From Prosopocoilus inquinatus (taxonomy: Eukaryota > Arthropoda > Insecta > Coleoptera > Lucanidae): a stretch of DNA of 64,000 nucleotides. The notes beneath the pieces were generated by a model. That model saw only the letters and a list, made by a program, of their open reading frames with translations. It had not been told where the DNA came from and made no database searches. Made by a program: the position numbers and the translations under genes. The stretch is from the NCBI GenBank assembly GCA_036172665.1, contig CM069876.1, forward strand, positions 6,386,001-6,450,000. The letters are read 5' to 3'. Every line of letters begins with the position of its first letter. Positions within the stretch are counted from its first letter, which is position 1. Below, in pieces: positions 40,909 to 53,925 of the stretch.

Positions 40909-42975
40909 AAGGGGACCAGGGCACAGAGCAACTGAAACCTACATTATACCATAAGTCAAGTTTTCCATTGCATTAGTTCTTAGTAGACTCTAGATATTAC
41001 ATACAATAGACTTCCAGTTTCGTTATTATAATGTGATGCTATAGTTTTATACTTGGAAACGTAAGAATGAATACGTTGAGGACGGATTTCAGTAAGAAAT
41101 GTTCATATACAATATTTATACTTATTATTTTTTTTATTTTTAATGTCTCATTGTCTGTGAAACTCGATTCTCATAGGTTACACTTAATTTTGCTGCGTAT
41201 ATTAATTGTACATAGATGTTTACTTTAACATGCTCACAGAAGTTTTACGGTTTTAGATAAACATAAAAGAACTTCTTGGTTTCAGTTAAACATTTTTTTC
41301 CGTGTCTAAGGATTAAAAAGAATTCTTATATAATTTTTATTGGACAACAGTCGATTTCAATTAGGTTTTTTTTTTTTTAATACAGGTTATGCGAAATGAA
41401 TATTCACAGAAAAGCCAGTTGACTATCATTTTTAATCGTACAAATAATGTGGGAAATTTTATTGCCGCGGAAAATCAAATAATTTGCATTTTTTCTTCGT
41501 TATGATTAAACTTCATTACATCTAAATGCCAGCACTTTCGTCCTTTCTGACATTTTAATCAGAGCGTTGCAGAGAGAGACCAGAATGCTGGAGCCCAGCA
41601 GGTGCAACGGCCCCTTTATCGCAGTTAAAAGATTTCATATTTAGTAGACATTATTTATTGTATAATTATTTTTTTCTTTATGTTATTTTAAGACATTGAT
41701 TCTCGAACAATTGCATGTTTTGTGAACTTGCTAAAGTAGGCATTATTACATTGACTGCCAAATTAATTTGAGTGCTCTTATTAAATTTATTTGTTGGTTT
41801 TGTTCTTAGATGTCCGCTTATTTAATGGAGCTGATGTCATTATTATTACCTCAAAATGAAGACGGAATAGGCTGCGCTCATTTTAAAATGTAAAAAACAC
41901 CAAGCAGTGCCTTTAACATCAGTCTCTACAAACAGCAACAGCATTTTTGTGTTTTTTAAATTTAAATTTGTCTGAGTGAAATGCTTCCAGTTACTGTTTT
42001 CAATTGTGCTGTTAACTTATAAGGATATTCGGAACAAAATCAGGAAATAAATTCTTTTGCCTTTGCCCGAAATTATCAAAAAGAGCATATAATATAATTG
42101 GCTAAAGTTTTATTAATTTGTATACTCTTACAGTGTAGAATACGTGACAGTATGTAAGAGAGAGACCTGAAATTATTTGAAATTAATTTTCTTCGATACT
42201 CGAGTTGTGAAGTTTTCAATAAATTAATTGGTGCTAATTTCTTGTATAAGTCGCAAATCATCCGTCCTATGTGACTTTTTTTTTTTTTGCTTTATACTTA
42301 GTTTTGCTTGTAATGAAAACTGAAGTGTAAGACTTCTTCAGTAATAAGTTAATTTAAACTTAACAACAGAAAAATTGTTAGTTTAAGCCTGGCTTGATCA
42401 AAGGAATAGGTTATAAATATGTCTTGAAAAAGTTTGATAATTTTATACTTCTCTTACACTGCACTAAACTGTGAAAGTGATTTTATTACGTATCGTTATA
42501 ATTTATTCTGTTTACACCTGAAACGTTGCCTACTTATGGTTGTGATGTCTGTCCAAATCGTACCAGATATTTTCATCACATTCATTTTATCTTCTTTCAA
42601 TTTCGAAGTACATATTTACTTACATTACATCATTTGTGTATGAATTGACACGTGTGCAGTAAAGCAAATTGAATTTCGGTCCACACTGCCTATGGCTTAT
42701 TTTGATTGAGGATCGTGACCTCATTTCCACAAACTGCTCTTTTTTTTTACTTTTGTCCGTTTTGTGCACACTTTGAGACCGAATTTCAATAAGCTGCGCT
42801 GTACAATATTTTTTACATTTCTTACAACACTTAATTTATGATCGATTTGTATATTTTGCATTTCTTTGCGTCGAATCAGCAGACGATTTTATTATATTGT
42901 ATACACTATGTGATTCGTACAACTGATGGTATGGACGATTAAATGTAGGAGACGGCTCTGTTTAAAATAAAGTAC
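40909..42975 (+). other. Tudor-SN 3' untranslated region (extent uncertain)
   Basis: AT-rich with no coding potential. Canonical AATAAA hexamers are at 42046-42051 and 42966-42971; which one is used cannot be told from sequence. No repeat family was recognised here. Confidence 0.4.
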
Positions 42976-43130
42976 GTTAATAATTTTTTTGTTCGTTTTA
43001 ATTAATCGCAAGGTACCAGGTATTCAACGGAATTCATAATTAGAGGGGGATGGCTGTGATTTGTACTATTTCATACTGCAAGGCTACGAAGAAATTTCTT
43101 TGGAGATTGCTACATTCTTGCTCTAACATC

Positions 43131-43742
43131 AGTGGCGTAGCTAGAAATCAAGCCGCGGGGTTGCAAAATTCCAGTCGGCGCTTCTTTAAAATCAAAAATT
43201 AACTATTTCGTTAAAACTTTGAAAAACAAAACTGCTTCGTTGCTTCTAGATTATCCTATTTCTAAAAAGTGACGGGAGTTGTCGATCATTTTAGGTTAGA
43301 AAAGTTTCTGGAAACTAGCGATAAGCAAGGTGGATACGCTTCAATTGTTCGTGAAACACTTTTTTTTGAAGAAATTCGTCTTCAGCTGTTACTTCTTGCG
43401 TTCTAATATTCCCGTTCATTCAACTTTATTCGAACTTGTTTTTCGTAATGTTATTTCTTGAGTATTTTGAGTTAGGACTCATGGTAACAGATGGCGCTAT
43501 AATTGCTAATAAATTCTTTCGCTTTAAGTTTAAATCTTATTTATTCGAAGTTTTTAGTTGCTTCTTTGTTTCCGCGCAAACGAGGGCACGGCCAGTTGAA
43601 TTGATATGTCATACGGCCAGTCCAAAGAGCATTAAAAAATGTTTTTGGAAAAAATGAAAAGCGTTTGTCAAGTAGCGCCCTCAAATTCAAAACTAGTGTC
43701 AAAATAACTGTCATCTTAAAATTTTTGGTTATGAGTATGGGT
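43131..43742. repeat. TE-end-like sequence and a repeat related to 46.3-46.7 kb
   Basis: CAGTGGCGTAGCTAG at 43131 resembles hAT-type ends. 43572-43690 is inversely related to 46340-46440 (GGCCAG-TGAATTGAT-TGTCATACGG; GGCGCTA-TTGACA). No full element could be delimited. Confidence 0.4.
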
Positions 43743-45151
43743 CCGGGAAATATATTTTGCGCGGTTCAAGTTCTAGTGAAGCGGGCAATATAAAATATAA
43801 GACCGTAACGTGTAAACAAACGCGAGGACGGCGGAGACAATTAACGCCGCTGCAGCTATGGTGTTACTCAGTATAACAAAAAACAGAGCAATATTTACGC
43901 AATAAAAAATTACAGTTATGCAATCAATTCTTCTTGGTTAAAGGTGTAAAGATTTTCAGAGTAATTAGTTGACCAGTTGTACTTCGACCGCCGGAATATA
44001 TCGCGACATTGCATCATACAGTAAGAACGCCGTAAATTATTTTCACCGTCCCATTACATAATATGCCTATTCGATGCATTTTTACGGCGTTACTGAAATG
44101 ATGACGTGAACTTATTCAAATCCTATTATTACTGATGAACCTATGAATTAGGGAGGGGTGAGAGAATTGTAGAGGTTATATTTGTTACGTTTGTAAACAT
44201 GAAAAACACCAAAACGTTATTTGATAAAGATGAATGAAAATAATGAATCGGTTCATACCAGTTATGTTAACATATAAAGATAAAACGTTTGAGTTTCAGT
44301 CAGTGTAGAAATTGATACGTTGACGTACGTTATAATAAAGAATGGTAAAGTAGTGTACATTTTTTTCAAGTTTTAGCAAATATAAATGTTTCCAACTCTG
44401 AAGGTTATTTATTTGTATTCCTATTCCAATTACCAACAACAATCTCTGATCAGCTGACAAGTTGACTGTTCTTTTATTCAGCGCAATTTGAGTCATAGGT
44501 GGCTTATTTGACATTAGAGATGGGATTCCACCCGGTGCATTCGTTTGCACCGGTGGAATCACGGAATGCACCCACAATGCACCCGGTGCATTCAGTGCTT
44601 CAAAATGACACCAAATATAATATATTTTGTACGGAATATCTTTAGACAATTATTTTGTAATATTAATTTCAAAAACTCACTCATTTTGTTCAGATTTTAA
44701 GCTACAAAGCTTCGGGTTAAGCTTAAAAGTTTACTATTCAGCCATTCACCATACACTATGAAACATTAAACCTGCAAACCACCTACAAACCATTAAATAA
44801 CTGCAAGAAAAGATTATTTCTCGTTCGATTTGCGCGGGAAATTTAAATTTTTTAATGCACCCGGTACATTCATGTATGCACCCTAGTGAATGCACTCATG
44901 TGGGTGCTTTCAATGCACCGGGTTCATTCCCTGGCCCATCTCTATTTGACATTCATCGATGACGTCACACCGATGAAGCAATTAAATCAATTGGTTGAAT
45001 AAAAGAACACGCCTTATTAGAATTCTTTTGCCGATGACTTCAACTCATAATCACCAACTACCATTTTTTTTTGTACTAGCAATTTTCAAACACCTGTATA
45101 CCTATTGTACCTAATACTTAACAAGCGTTCACGATCTCTTGACTTTCAGGG
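43743..45151. repeat. ~1-kb repeat family, copy 2, split by a hAT MITE
   Basis: Collinear with 15335-16333 apart from small changes and the 430-bp insertion at 44515-44944. A further partial copy follows at 45160-45320 (GAACGCCGTAAATTATTTTC). Confidence 0.75.
44515..44944. mobile_element. 430-bp hAT MITE with 8-bp target duplication
   Basis: TAGAGATGGG...CCCATCTCTA ends, flanked by TTTGACAT at 44507-44514 and 44945-44952. The subterminal parts are rich in GGTGCATTC / GAATGCACC. Ends and duplication length match hAT. Confidence 0.88.
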
Positions 45152-45320
45152 TATTTAGTTAGCCAATTGTACCTCGACCTTCGCCACTTTGCATCAGATA
45201 GTAAGAACGCCGTAAATTATTTTCATCGTCCTATTACACAATGTGCCTGTTTGATACATTTTTACGGCGCTACTGAAACGATGGCGTGTACTTATTCAAA
45301 TCCTATCCTTAGTTATGAGT

Positions 45321-47279
45321 AATGTCAGTTCGTCTTAATATTTTGATATTTAAGGGGGCGCGATAACAAATTTTTCACAGAGAGTTTCTCCATTATGCGT
45401 CAATCAAATGTCACCAAACTAGGAGGTCTACTTCACATCTACCTAGAGAAGCAATTCTCCTATTTGAGATAAATATGATGCGACAGTTTTTGAGAAACTC
45501 TCAAAAAACGAAAATCCAATACATTTATATGAGAAAACGTCCTTATGGTAAATCCGTTAATGTAACATATATGGCGATGGAATCGGCAAACTCATGACAA
45601 GCTGTGTTAGCCCCGCCTTCGGTAATAAAAACAAGCGAGTACAGTTTAGAATCATTTTCTCTGATGTCAGATTTTGACGCCTGGAATCAAATCGCTTATA
45701 AAAACTAGGAACTGAATCCTTTTTTCTGTCTATTTTCTTCCAAGAAATCGTGCGAGGAAAAAAAAATTTGGACAGACGTTCTTTTCTAATATTAGAATTA
45801 TTTTTTCTTTATCTTTTTTCTGTTTTTATAAACCTCATCAAAAGACCACCTCGAAATTTTGAATTTAGCCGTACTTCAGAGTAATTATAGCAAAGGTTAA
45901 TTAGGTAGTAATGTAGTTGTAATAATCAGAATACATTAGTAAATATAGGCAGAGGCGGCCTTAATAGTTGCCAGGCCCCGGGTGAGAAATTTTTGCGGGA
46001 CCTTTAGTGTAGGGGAAAGAGTTTGTTCTCTTCCCCATTATAAAGAGCAGAAAATCCTAAATAAGTTTTAAAAAGTAGGTAAAATAACTTCAAATGATTG
46101 TTATTTATTTAAAATGTAACTGTGGAAACATATGAGCAAAATTGCGAAATAAAAATATGACTATGAAATAAAAGGGTGACTGTAAAATAAATATGTACAA
46201 GAAAAAGAGAAAAAGACGTTCAATTGATAATTAAATTAAAAATAAAATATCGTCAAATCTATTTAAACTAAAACAAAAGGCGATCGTGGATGAAAATAAA
46301 AATGTGTAAAACCATGGTAATCTATTTAATGAGTATGAGAGGGCGCTAGTTGACACTCTTCATGGCTCGCTTTTCTGGAACACATTTTAAGGCGAATTGG
46401 CCGTTGCTGGCCGTATATGACACATCAATTCAGCTGACAAAGTTACGACTCGTGGTTTCATGCTTTCTCGAAGAGGAAATTTGTTTTCAATCGTTTTGAA
46501 AAACTGTTTCACGGAAATTAAACGGAACAAAATTATTTATGACAGTATACAGAATAACAGATGGCACTACTTTTGTTTGAAATACGTTTGAAACATCCCA
46601 TTTCTATTCAATTTTATTTATTCGAAATTATATATTTTTTTCTGTCATGTTATTTCTTGAATTTATCTTAGCGTTTTTCAACAATTGCTTCCCCCACAAA
46701 TAAAGAGAACGAAGTTACGATCCAGGGTAACAGTTGGCGCCACAAACGGTAATACTGCGTCTGTCTTCGCCTTACATATTCTGTAATGTAGAAATTATCA
46801 ATTTTTCAGTTTTTTTTTTTCAAATTCATTCATAAAATTGCTAAAGAAAAACAATATTTTTCCTCTGGATTGCAAAACGTATTTTTGAGAATTCTGAATA
46901 ATATTTCAGAAATCATTTTTCGATTTTTGAAAATCGGGTTTCTCGAATTTGTTTAAAACTTGATTGTACAGTTGTGGCCTTAAAAACTGGTTCACTTTGA
47001 TAAATTTTGGCGTGTAAAATGATCCTAAAAAGTTCCTAAACGTCACTGAAATCACTGACGGGAAGAAATCAAAATTATTGCAAAAATTATAAGCTAAAAG
47101 CTAGTATTTTATTGCAGCACAATTAGAATTCATACGGCATTGAAGCCATTACGATATTTTAAAAATAAACACGAATGTTCCCTGTTACGAATTTATCAAA
47201 TTTGACATTTCCACCAAAATGATACGGTTTGATTTACACATTACAAAATTTCGAATTTTTAACATTTATTTCAATTCTA
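45321..47279. other. no gene; scattered repeat traces
   Basis: CAGAGGCGGCCTTAATAG at 45951 looks like another hAT-type end without a partner. 46340-46700 is related to 43360-43690. Otherwise AT-rich, nothing recognised. Confidence 0.4.
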
Positions 47280-47406
47280 ATAGCGTTTTCGATTGGGGTG
47301 CACTACGGCCACTGAGTGTATCTTCATCTTATTTTATTCCATGAGGTTAAAACGAGATGAAGATACACTGAGTGTACAAAGTGCATTCCAATCGAAAACG
47401 CTATTA
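47280..47406. mobile_element. MITE (AGCGTTTTCGATTGG family), best copy
   Basis: ATAGCGTTTTCGATTGG and CCAATCGAAAACGCTAT are exact inverted ends. The inner inverted pair is AGTGTATCTTCATCT against AGATGAAGATACACT. Confidence 0.8.
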
Positions 47407-47409
47407 ACA

Positions 47410-47642
47410 GATGTTTTCTTTCGCTTAAAAGTTTGAATCGTGTTTCGAATAGTTTGGACCTGAATTTCGCAGTTGTTGCAACAAAACATCTGGTTTGAAT
47501 TTTTGATTGACCGTTCATTTGTAAATAACCATAATTCAATCCAAACAAGTTTTAAAAATAAAGAGATTCAAAGAAAAGAATGTCTGTTTTTGAACAAAAC
47601 ACGTTTAGATGACGATTTTGTGAGCGAAAGAAAGCACTTATT
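47410..47642. mobile_element. MITE (TTTCTTTCGCT ends), copy 2
   Basis: TTTTCTTTCGCTTAAAAG at the left, GTGAGCGAAAGAAAGCAC at the right; the body matches 55090-55327. It lies directly beside the preceding MITE. Confidence 0.75.
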
Positions 47643-47919
47643 GTACTAGTTTTCAAGGGCCGTAATTGTACATATCATTGAAGCTTAACACTGAAAAATA
47701 AGCTTTACGGCAGTTCTTTATGGAAAACTTCAAATTCAGAAATTTTTTTATAATGTCTTTTAAACATTCAACCGACTTTCATTTAGCATAGCAATTTAAA
47801 ACGTTGCGCCAATGCTTAGCTTCTTTTTGCAGTCTATTTTCAATATTATTTTTTAACGGACGTCGACTCTACTTGCAAGAAAGTAGCTTTTAAACTTTAA
47901 ACGGACACTATTAAAATAA

Positions 47920-47976
47920 GAAAGACTACACAACGTTTCACTATCGTTCGATAGCTTTGTCAGGAGTCCTGATCAA
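47920..47976 (-). ncRNA. decayed hammerhead-like motif of Penelope type
   Basis: Minus strand: GGACTC, CTGACAA (one core change from CUGANGA), AGCTATCG with loop AA and CGATAGT as a perfect stem II, GAAAC, GTTGTGT, AGTC. GACT/AGTC can form stem I. GAAACGTTG following the stem recalls hammerheads in arthropod Penelope-like elements. Probably inactive. Confidence 0.4.
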
Positions 47977-48490
47977 TTTTCAGAACTATTTTCTTATTAT
48001 TTTTTTTAACTCTCAAAGGAATACATTTTCAATAGCTCGTTGATTCAAAGTGATTTCTAAAGATTGCAAAGTAGACGTCTTTTCTAAAATGTACTTTTTC
48101 TACCCCTGCTCTTCCTTTTTTCAAAAGTAAATAATTTCAGAATGAGCAGTTAGTGTAGTCCCGTTACATTGAAATGAGGTTCAAAGAAAGCTTCCTCCTA
48201 AGTGAAACACATCTTAATATGAAGTTAAGGATGTGCCAACAAACAGGAGAGGCGCCAAACGCATTTATCACCAAGTTTAAATTAAACCTATGTGAGACGA
48301 AACGAATGAACAAATTAATAACTATCGATTTAATAAAAACGAAAAGAGAACAAAAGAAAACATTTATCACATAAGAAAGAAATGGGAGATTCGTATCAAA
48401 AAAGTAAAATGTTTACTTTCCTTTCAAATAAAAGGTACTTTACTATTAGTTCTGTAACTATCCTGTATGTTACTTCGACGTTTTGATATT

Positions 48491-48730
48491 AGGTGCTCTC
48501 TTTCGCTCACAAAATCGTGATCCAAACGTGTTTTGATTCAAAAATGGACATTCTTTTCTTTGAATCTCTATTTTTAAACCTTGTTTGGACTGAATTATGG
48601 TTATTTACAAATGAACTGTCAATCAAAAATTCAAGTCGGGTGTTTTGCTGCGACAACTACGGAATTCAGTTCCCAACTATTCGAAACACGATTCAAACTT
48701 TTAAGCGAAAGAAAGCACCTATTGGCTGAG
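48491..48730. mobile_element. MITE (TTTCTTTCGCT ends), copy 3
   Basis: GTGCTCTCTTTCGCTCAC at one end and AAGCGAAAGAAAGCACC at the other; inverted counterpart of 55090-55327 in the other palindrome arm. Confidence 0.75.
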
Positions 48731-49779
48731 AACTTGCTAGACGAAGCAAAACTTTTTATGAAGAATGACGTGTTACGATTATTTCACGCCGTTAGTCCCG
48801 CGGTCAATTAGGCTTCTCTCTGTGCACATTTGTTTTGAGCGAGGTTGATCGTTGCTGGGTCGCGAGGCGGTCGTGCGCTGGTGCGTCATCTTTTCCTATT
48901 CCCTGCCAGTTTCGAAAAGAGGCAGGTGGACTTTTCCATGTTGTTAACGAAGAGAGTTGGGGGTGTGGAGCGAATTTTTCGTTGGATTTGGTTACCCTAG
49001 GGTTCCTAGAAGTGACTGATATTTAACATGTCGGACAGGGTTCGGAAGTAAAAAGTTAAATCCGCCGTTCTGCCAAGCTCCGAATCGTTTACGACATACC
49101 GATACTATGTTTTATTCTTTCTAACCCACGAGAAAATCGTATTAAGTTAGGTCAGCCAGCCATAAAATCTGATATTACTAACGAAATGACGTTGTGCTTC
49201 CGAACCCTGTCCGATATGTTGAATGTTAATCACATCTGGGGACCCTAGGTTACCCTACCGTTTTCTGCGAATACGCTCGCTCCGTTAGGTATTTCCCCGC
49301 TGTCAAAGGGACTTGTTGTTTTACGGGTTTTGTGGACGTGGAAGTTACATTCTTTTATCTTTTTTTCCATTTTGTTTCCTGTCTGTTTTCCACGTGCGTT
49401 TATTGTTCGCGTTCGTCATTTCTATTTCGTTATCTCCCTTATAGTACCTGGTAAGGGGCTGTTTTGCCACCGGGCGTTTGCCTCGATTTATCCTGGTGAG
49501 CTAGGCCATAGTTTTTAACTCTGAACATACACTATGTTCGATTTTAGAAAAAAAAAAAGAAAAAAAAAACGGGTCAATGCATTGCGCGCTGCCTAAGATG
49601 AAACAGGATGAATTTGAATCAAGGAATATTAACATTTATTTTTTAAATAAAAACATTATAATTGTTCTAAATGTTCTCTTTCACGTTTGAAATAATGATG
49701 CCAAACGATTATTTAAATGCTTTCTTAGTATTTGTTAAATATTTGGGACGTAGTTCATGACATTTCATAACTGACACAA

Positions 49780-51680
49780 CATTTGTTCTATTGAAACTTG
49801 TCTACATTGAATGTTCCGAGTTAAAAAGACTCACAGCTTACAAATATCAACATCAAATACAGGGAGATTCAGGTAACCCTTTCATTAAAAGTTTACGGAC
49901 TTTGAATTTCTGTTTCATATTTTGCAGTTATAAGGTAACGATATGGATCTATCAAAATATAATATTTTCAAATTTCGAACATTTCCGCTTATACCGGAAG
50001 TTGCTGTCAACTTTCTTATTTTAAATGGAATACCCCAATTATTAATACTTTTTTGAAATCTTCATAAAATTCTAAAAATATTTTGTGCAACATGTGATAC
50101 AAGAAAAGTTAACCGTTTCCTAGATATTTTCATTCTTTAAAAATAATAACAAAATAATACTGCCATCGTTGTGCTTCAAAAACCATGATGCCCATTTTTG
50201 AGCTCTGGTAGGCTGCAATAACATTCTTTCAGATCATGTCCAGTTTTACACTTGATTACTTACAGGCTGGTTGAAAAGTAACTTCTATTCGAACTAATTT
50301 CAACTGACGAAAAGTCATGTTTTTTAAATGGAACGCCTAGTATATTTTTATACCGTGTGACTCAAGATTAAATGTTCTTTCGTCCTGTATTAGCATTCCC
50401 TATACCTATCTCTTATAGTTCACTCGTTATCGATGATTTCTTTTTAACATGTAATTTTTTTCCATTTCTCGGTATTATTTTTAAATAGTGGGCTATGAAC
50501 ACTAGAGAAATTATAATTTTTAAAATCATCTGTCTAGTAGGAATTTAAAAAAAAATCAATTTAATCGATACGAAGAAACAAAAAATGATCAAACACAGCC
50601 ATATTAAAGTATTTGATGATAAAAAAAATCGACAATTCAAGAAGTTAATAAAAAAAGTTGTTATATCGAGGAAAATGCGTTATTACTTAGATACAGTAGA
50701 AAGTTATTACTAATACATAACAGCCGAGGACAACTTAGAGCCAATATTATAACCAACAATTTGTGTATTATTTATAATATTTTTGATTTATTTATTAGTT
50801 TTCATAAAATTTTATATTGTAAGTGTAGATTTCTCCTTGTAAATGTGTAAATAGTCCATACCAAGAATTCTAATACAAGCGGCATATGTAAACAAAAAGA
50901 TCAGATGATAGATGTGTATTTAAATATTATTTGTCGGTTTTTAAAATGAAATTTAAATTACAGTCAGAAATTAATTTAAAAAACCACGTTTGTTAAATTT
51001 TTATAGCACACTATTCAGGAATAATACTAAAAAGTGATGTGTCACAGAGAAAATCATGAATAGAGAGAAAAAGGTAAGAGACGGGTATAGGGAATACTAA
51101 TACAGTTCGAAAGAACATTTAATTGTGGTTCTTATGGTATAAAAAAATACTGCGTGTTCTATTTAAAAAGCATGATTTTCGACAGTTGAAATAAGTTCGA
51201 ACAGAAGTTACTTTTCAACCAGCCCGTAAACGATTTTGTGTAAAATTAGGTATGACCTGAAAGCTTATGAGCACAGCCTACTACAGGTCAAAAATTGAAA
51301 TTATGGCTTTTGTTACACAAAGATGCCAGTATCATAAACAAGGTCCTGCAACTTTGAACTTTTTTTAAAAAATGGAAATATCTCTAAGACGGCTAATTTT
51401 TCTTTGTATCACATGTTACACAAAATACTTTTAGAATTTCATGAAGATTTCAGAAATGCAATAAAAAATTGGGTATTCCATTTAAAATAAGAAAGTTGAC
51501 AGCAACTTCCGGTACAAGCGGAAGTGCCCGAAAGTTGGATATATTATATTTTAATAGATCATTGTCGCTAACTTATAACCGCAAAATATGAAATAGAAAT
51601 TCAAAGAGGAAGTCCGTAAACTTTTAATGAAAGGGTTCCCTGAATCTCCTTGTATATGACGTTGATCTTTGTAAGCCAAC
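49780..51680. repeat. inner palindrome of the composite
   Basis: 49840-50450 pairs with 51060-51680 (AAAGTTGACAGCAACTTCCGG, CTATACCTATCTCTTA, TTCATAAAATTCTAAAA). The unpaired centre is ~50.45-51.06 kb. Confidence 0.7.
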
Positions 51681-52250
51681 ACGAGAATACTCACGTCGGT
51701 GGGCATTTTGCCCTCGGTTTGGGCCTAAAATTTAGGACTATCCTAAAAATAATACGATCGTTCACGCCACCATGGAGTTTGTTCTGTTACTGAATTATAC
51801 GGTGTGTGCAATAATAAGCTTACCTATTGTTTTTGGACTGATCTAGGATTTATTTGCTGAACTGCTCTGGTTGGGACGTACATCTTTGGGAGGGGTTTCA
51901 AAAAAAGGTGAATTTTCTTTTTTTAGGTTCTCTTGTTCTTTTGTATTTCCTAAGGATCGCCATTTGGGGGTACACCAACCAAGACGCCGATACTAGGAAG
52001 TTGTACCTTTCGGGGACGAATCGGGATACACTTTCTCCGAAATGTATCTTCGTTACTTCGAGGTTGCACCCTACTTAAAAGCAATTGTGTAATATTTTTC
52101 ATTCTAATTTGTTCTCAACGCCAATGTCTGGGTTTACCAGAAATAAGTTGCTTGCGCTTAACTGTATCAGCGTTTAATATGTAAGCGGTAATCTGGTGAA
52201 CGCTTTAAGGGTACCTTCATATCGGAGCTATGATGATTAATGATAACGAA

Positions 52251-53113
52251 CATAGGCGCCGCTTCGTCGGGTGCAGGGGCCTCGTGCACCCGACAAATGA
52301 TTTTGTTGGGTGCAAAAGTATTAGAGAGCACCCGACAAAGTAGTGTCATGGTAGTGTCTTTTTATTTAATGAATTCAAAGAACACACAGTTTTTTAAAGA
52401 AAATCCATAATTAACAGGATTACCAGAAATTCACAAATTGTTTAAAATATTGCTAGCTCTTCCTGGTTCATCGTCCAAAGCAGGAATACAGTATACTTGC
52501 CTTTTTTACTGACGTGCACTGCGTGCGTGCGTACTCACTGTATCTCCATCTTCTTCTAACCTCATGTAATAAAATGAGTTGGAGACACGCTTAGTGCACA
52601 CAGTGCATATAGTATACGTCAGTAGAGAACGCTATTAATGTATAATTTGTTCACAAATAAAAAAATCACCACCTGTTGCATTACGTTGGTATAAAACACA
52701 GTCCGCTGTAAAATATTGTCAAAATACTAAGCAAGGATGAGGAAAAATTTTTAATTCCTCCTCCCTGATACTAAGTTGGTAAAACAATTTTAAACTTATC
52801 TTATTATTTTATCTACATTTATGTTCGTCTTAAGAATCCTTTTCAATGCCAAGCAAATGGAAAAAATCTTTTCACTGTTAAAATGAAAGATGCCCTTAAT
52901 TCAATTATCGTAATTATAAAAAATTCAGGACTCATAACCTTGTCATTTGTTTCATATACTTGTAACTTTGTTATCGAGTTTTTAATTATTGTTATAGTTG
53001 TATTTTTCATAAGGCAGTGGTCTTTTAATTTATGAATAAGTTATATTATACACATTATAAACTGAACCGACAAAAATTGCACCCGACAATATTTGCAAAA
53101 TCCGGCGCCTATG
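52251..53113. mobile_element. 863-bp non-autonomous hAT element with 8-bp target duplication
   Basis: Ends CATAGGCGCCG / CGGCGCCTATG, flanked by ATAACGAA at 52243-52250 and 53114-53121. GGGTGCA and CACCCGACAA motifs recur near both ends. A degraded AGCG-type MITE (52505-52635) is nested inside. Confidence 0.85.
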
Positions 53114-53706
53114 ATAACGAAAATTTCAAACAGCGCTGATAAAGAAAAACACGTATTCAAATGCTTGAGTTGATAACCGAGCTTCGAGTATAAGCGACTA
53201 TAGCAATGAGAATTGAACGGCTTATTCTATTACAAGCAGAAAATGCCCTCTATCATCCATCATCACAGCTCCGTTGTGAAGTTACCCTAATAGATCAACA
53301 CGTTTTACATAAATCAGCGGTCCCAAAAGTACACTTATAAAAAAATTAGCGCCTTGTTCACCAGACAAAACAGATAGCCGCTTCGTTCTGGTGGATCCGA
53401 CCACTGATGAATAAGGAAATTGTTAAGAAAAGAGGTTTCATAAATTCTTCGTAACGATTTTAAAAATAAAAATTCTACATCAAATGCAACACTACACTAT
53501 TTTTTTAGATTTGTTTCATACCAAATAACAACTTTAGTTAGTGTGGTTTGATATGATATCCGAATTATTTCTCAGTCACACTTCCAAAATGGGTTTTATG
53601 TTCAGTGTTTTACTGTTAACATCGTTATCTTTGTTATAAAAACGAAGTAAAATATGAGTAGAGTAAAATCGGCTTATATGGAATAGACAGGCTAATATGG
53701 AATACC

Positions 53707-53925
53707 CGGTATTTCTGAAATAAGAAAGGCCATCTGTTAAACGACTCTGGCATTAACATGAATTTCGGTATTGTAGGTCACTACTACAGAGGTTCTTAGC
53801 CGCTAAGATTGCATATTTTTTTAAATAAAAATAAGGGAAAATATGCAACACATTGAATTACTATTGTACTAATCTACACTATAACAAACTAAAATTGGTG
53901 TAAAAAAGTGTTTTTTTTACACCAA
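53707..53925. repeat. ~220-bp direct repeat, copy 1
   Basis: Near-identical to 55513-55733 (CGGTATTTCTGAAATAAG through CACTATAACAAACTAA). Confidence 0.75.

Noticed and set aside
48581..48811. MFGLNYGYLQMN-type frames at 48581, 55008 and 47324
   Set aside because: Translations of the GCGAAAGAAAGCAC MITE in different arms, not a gene.
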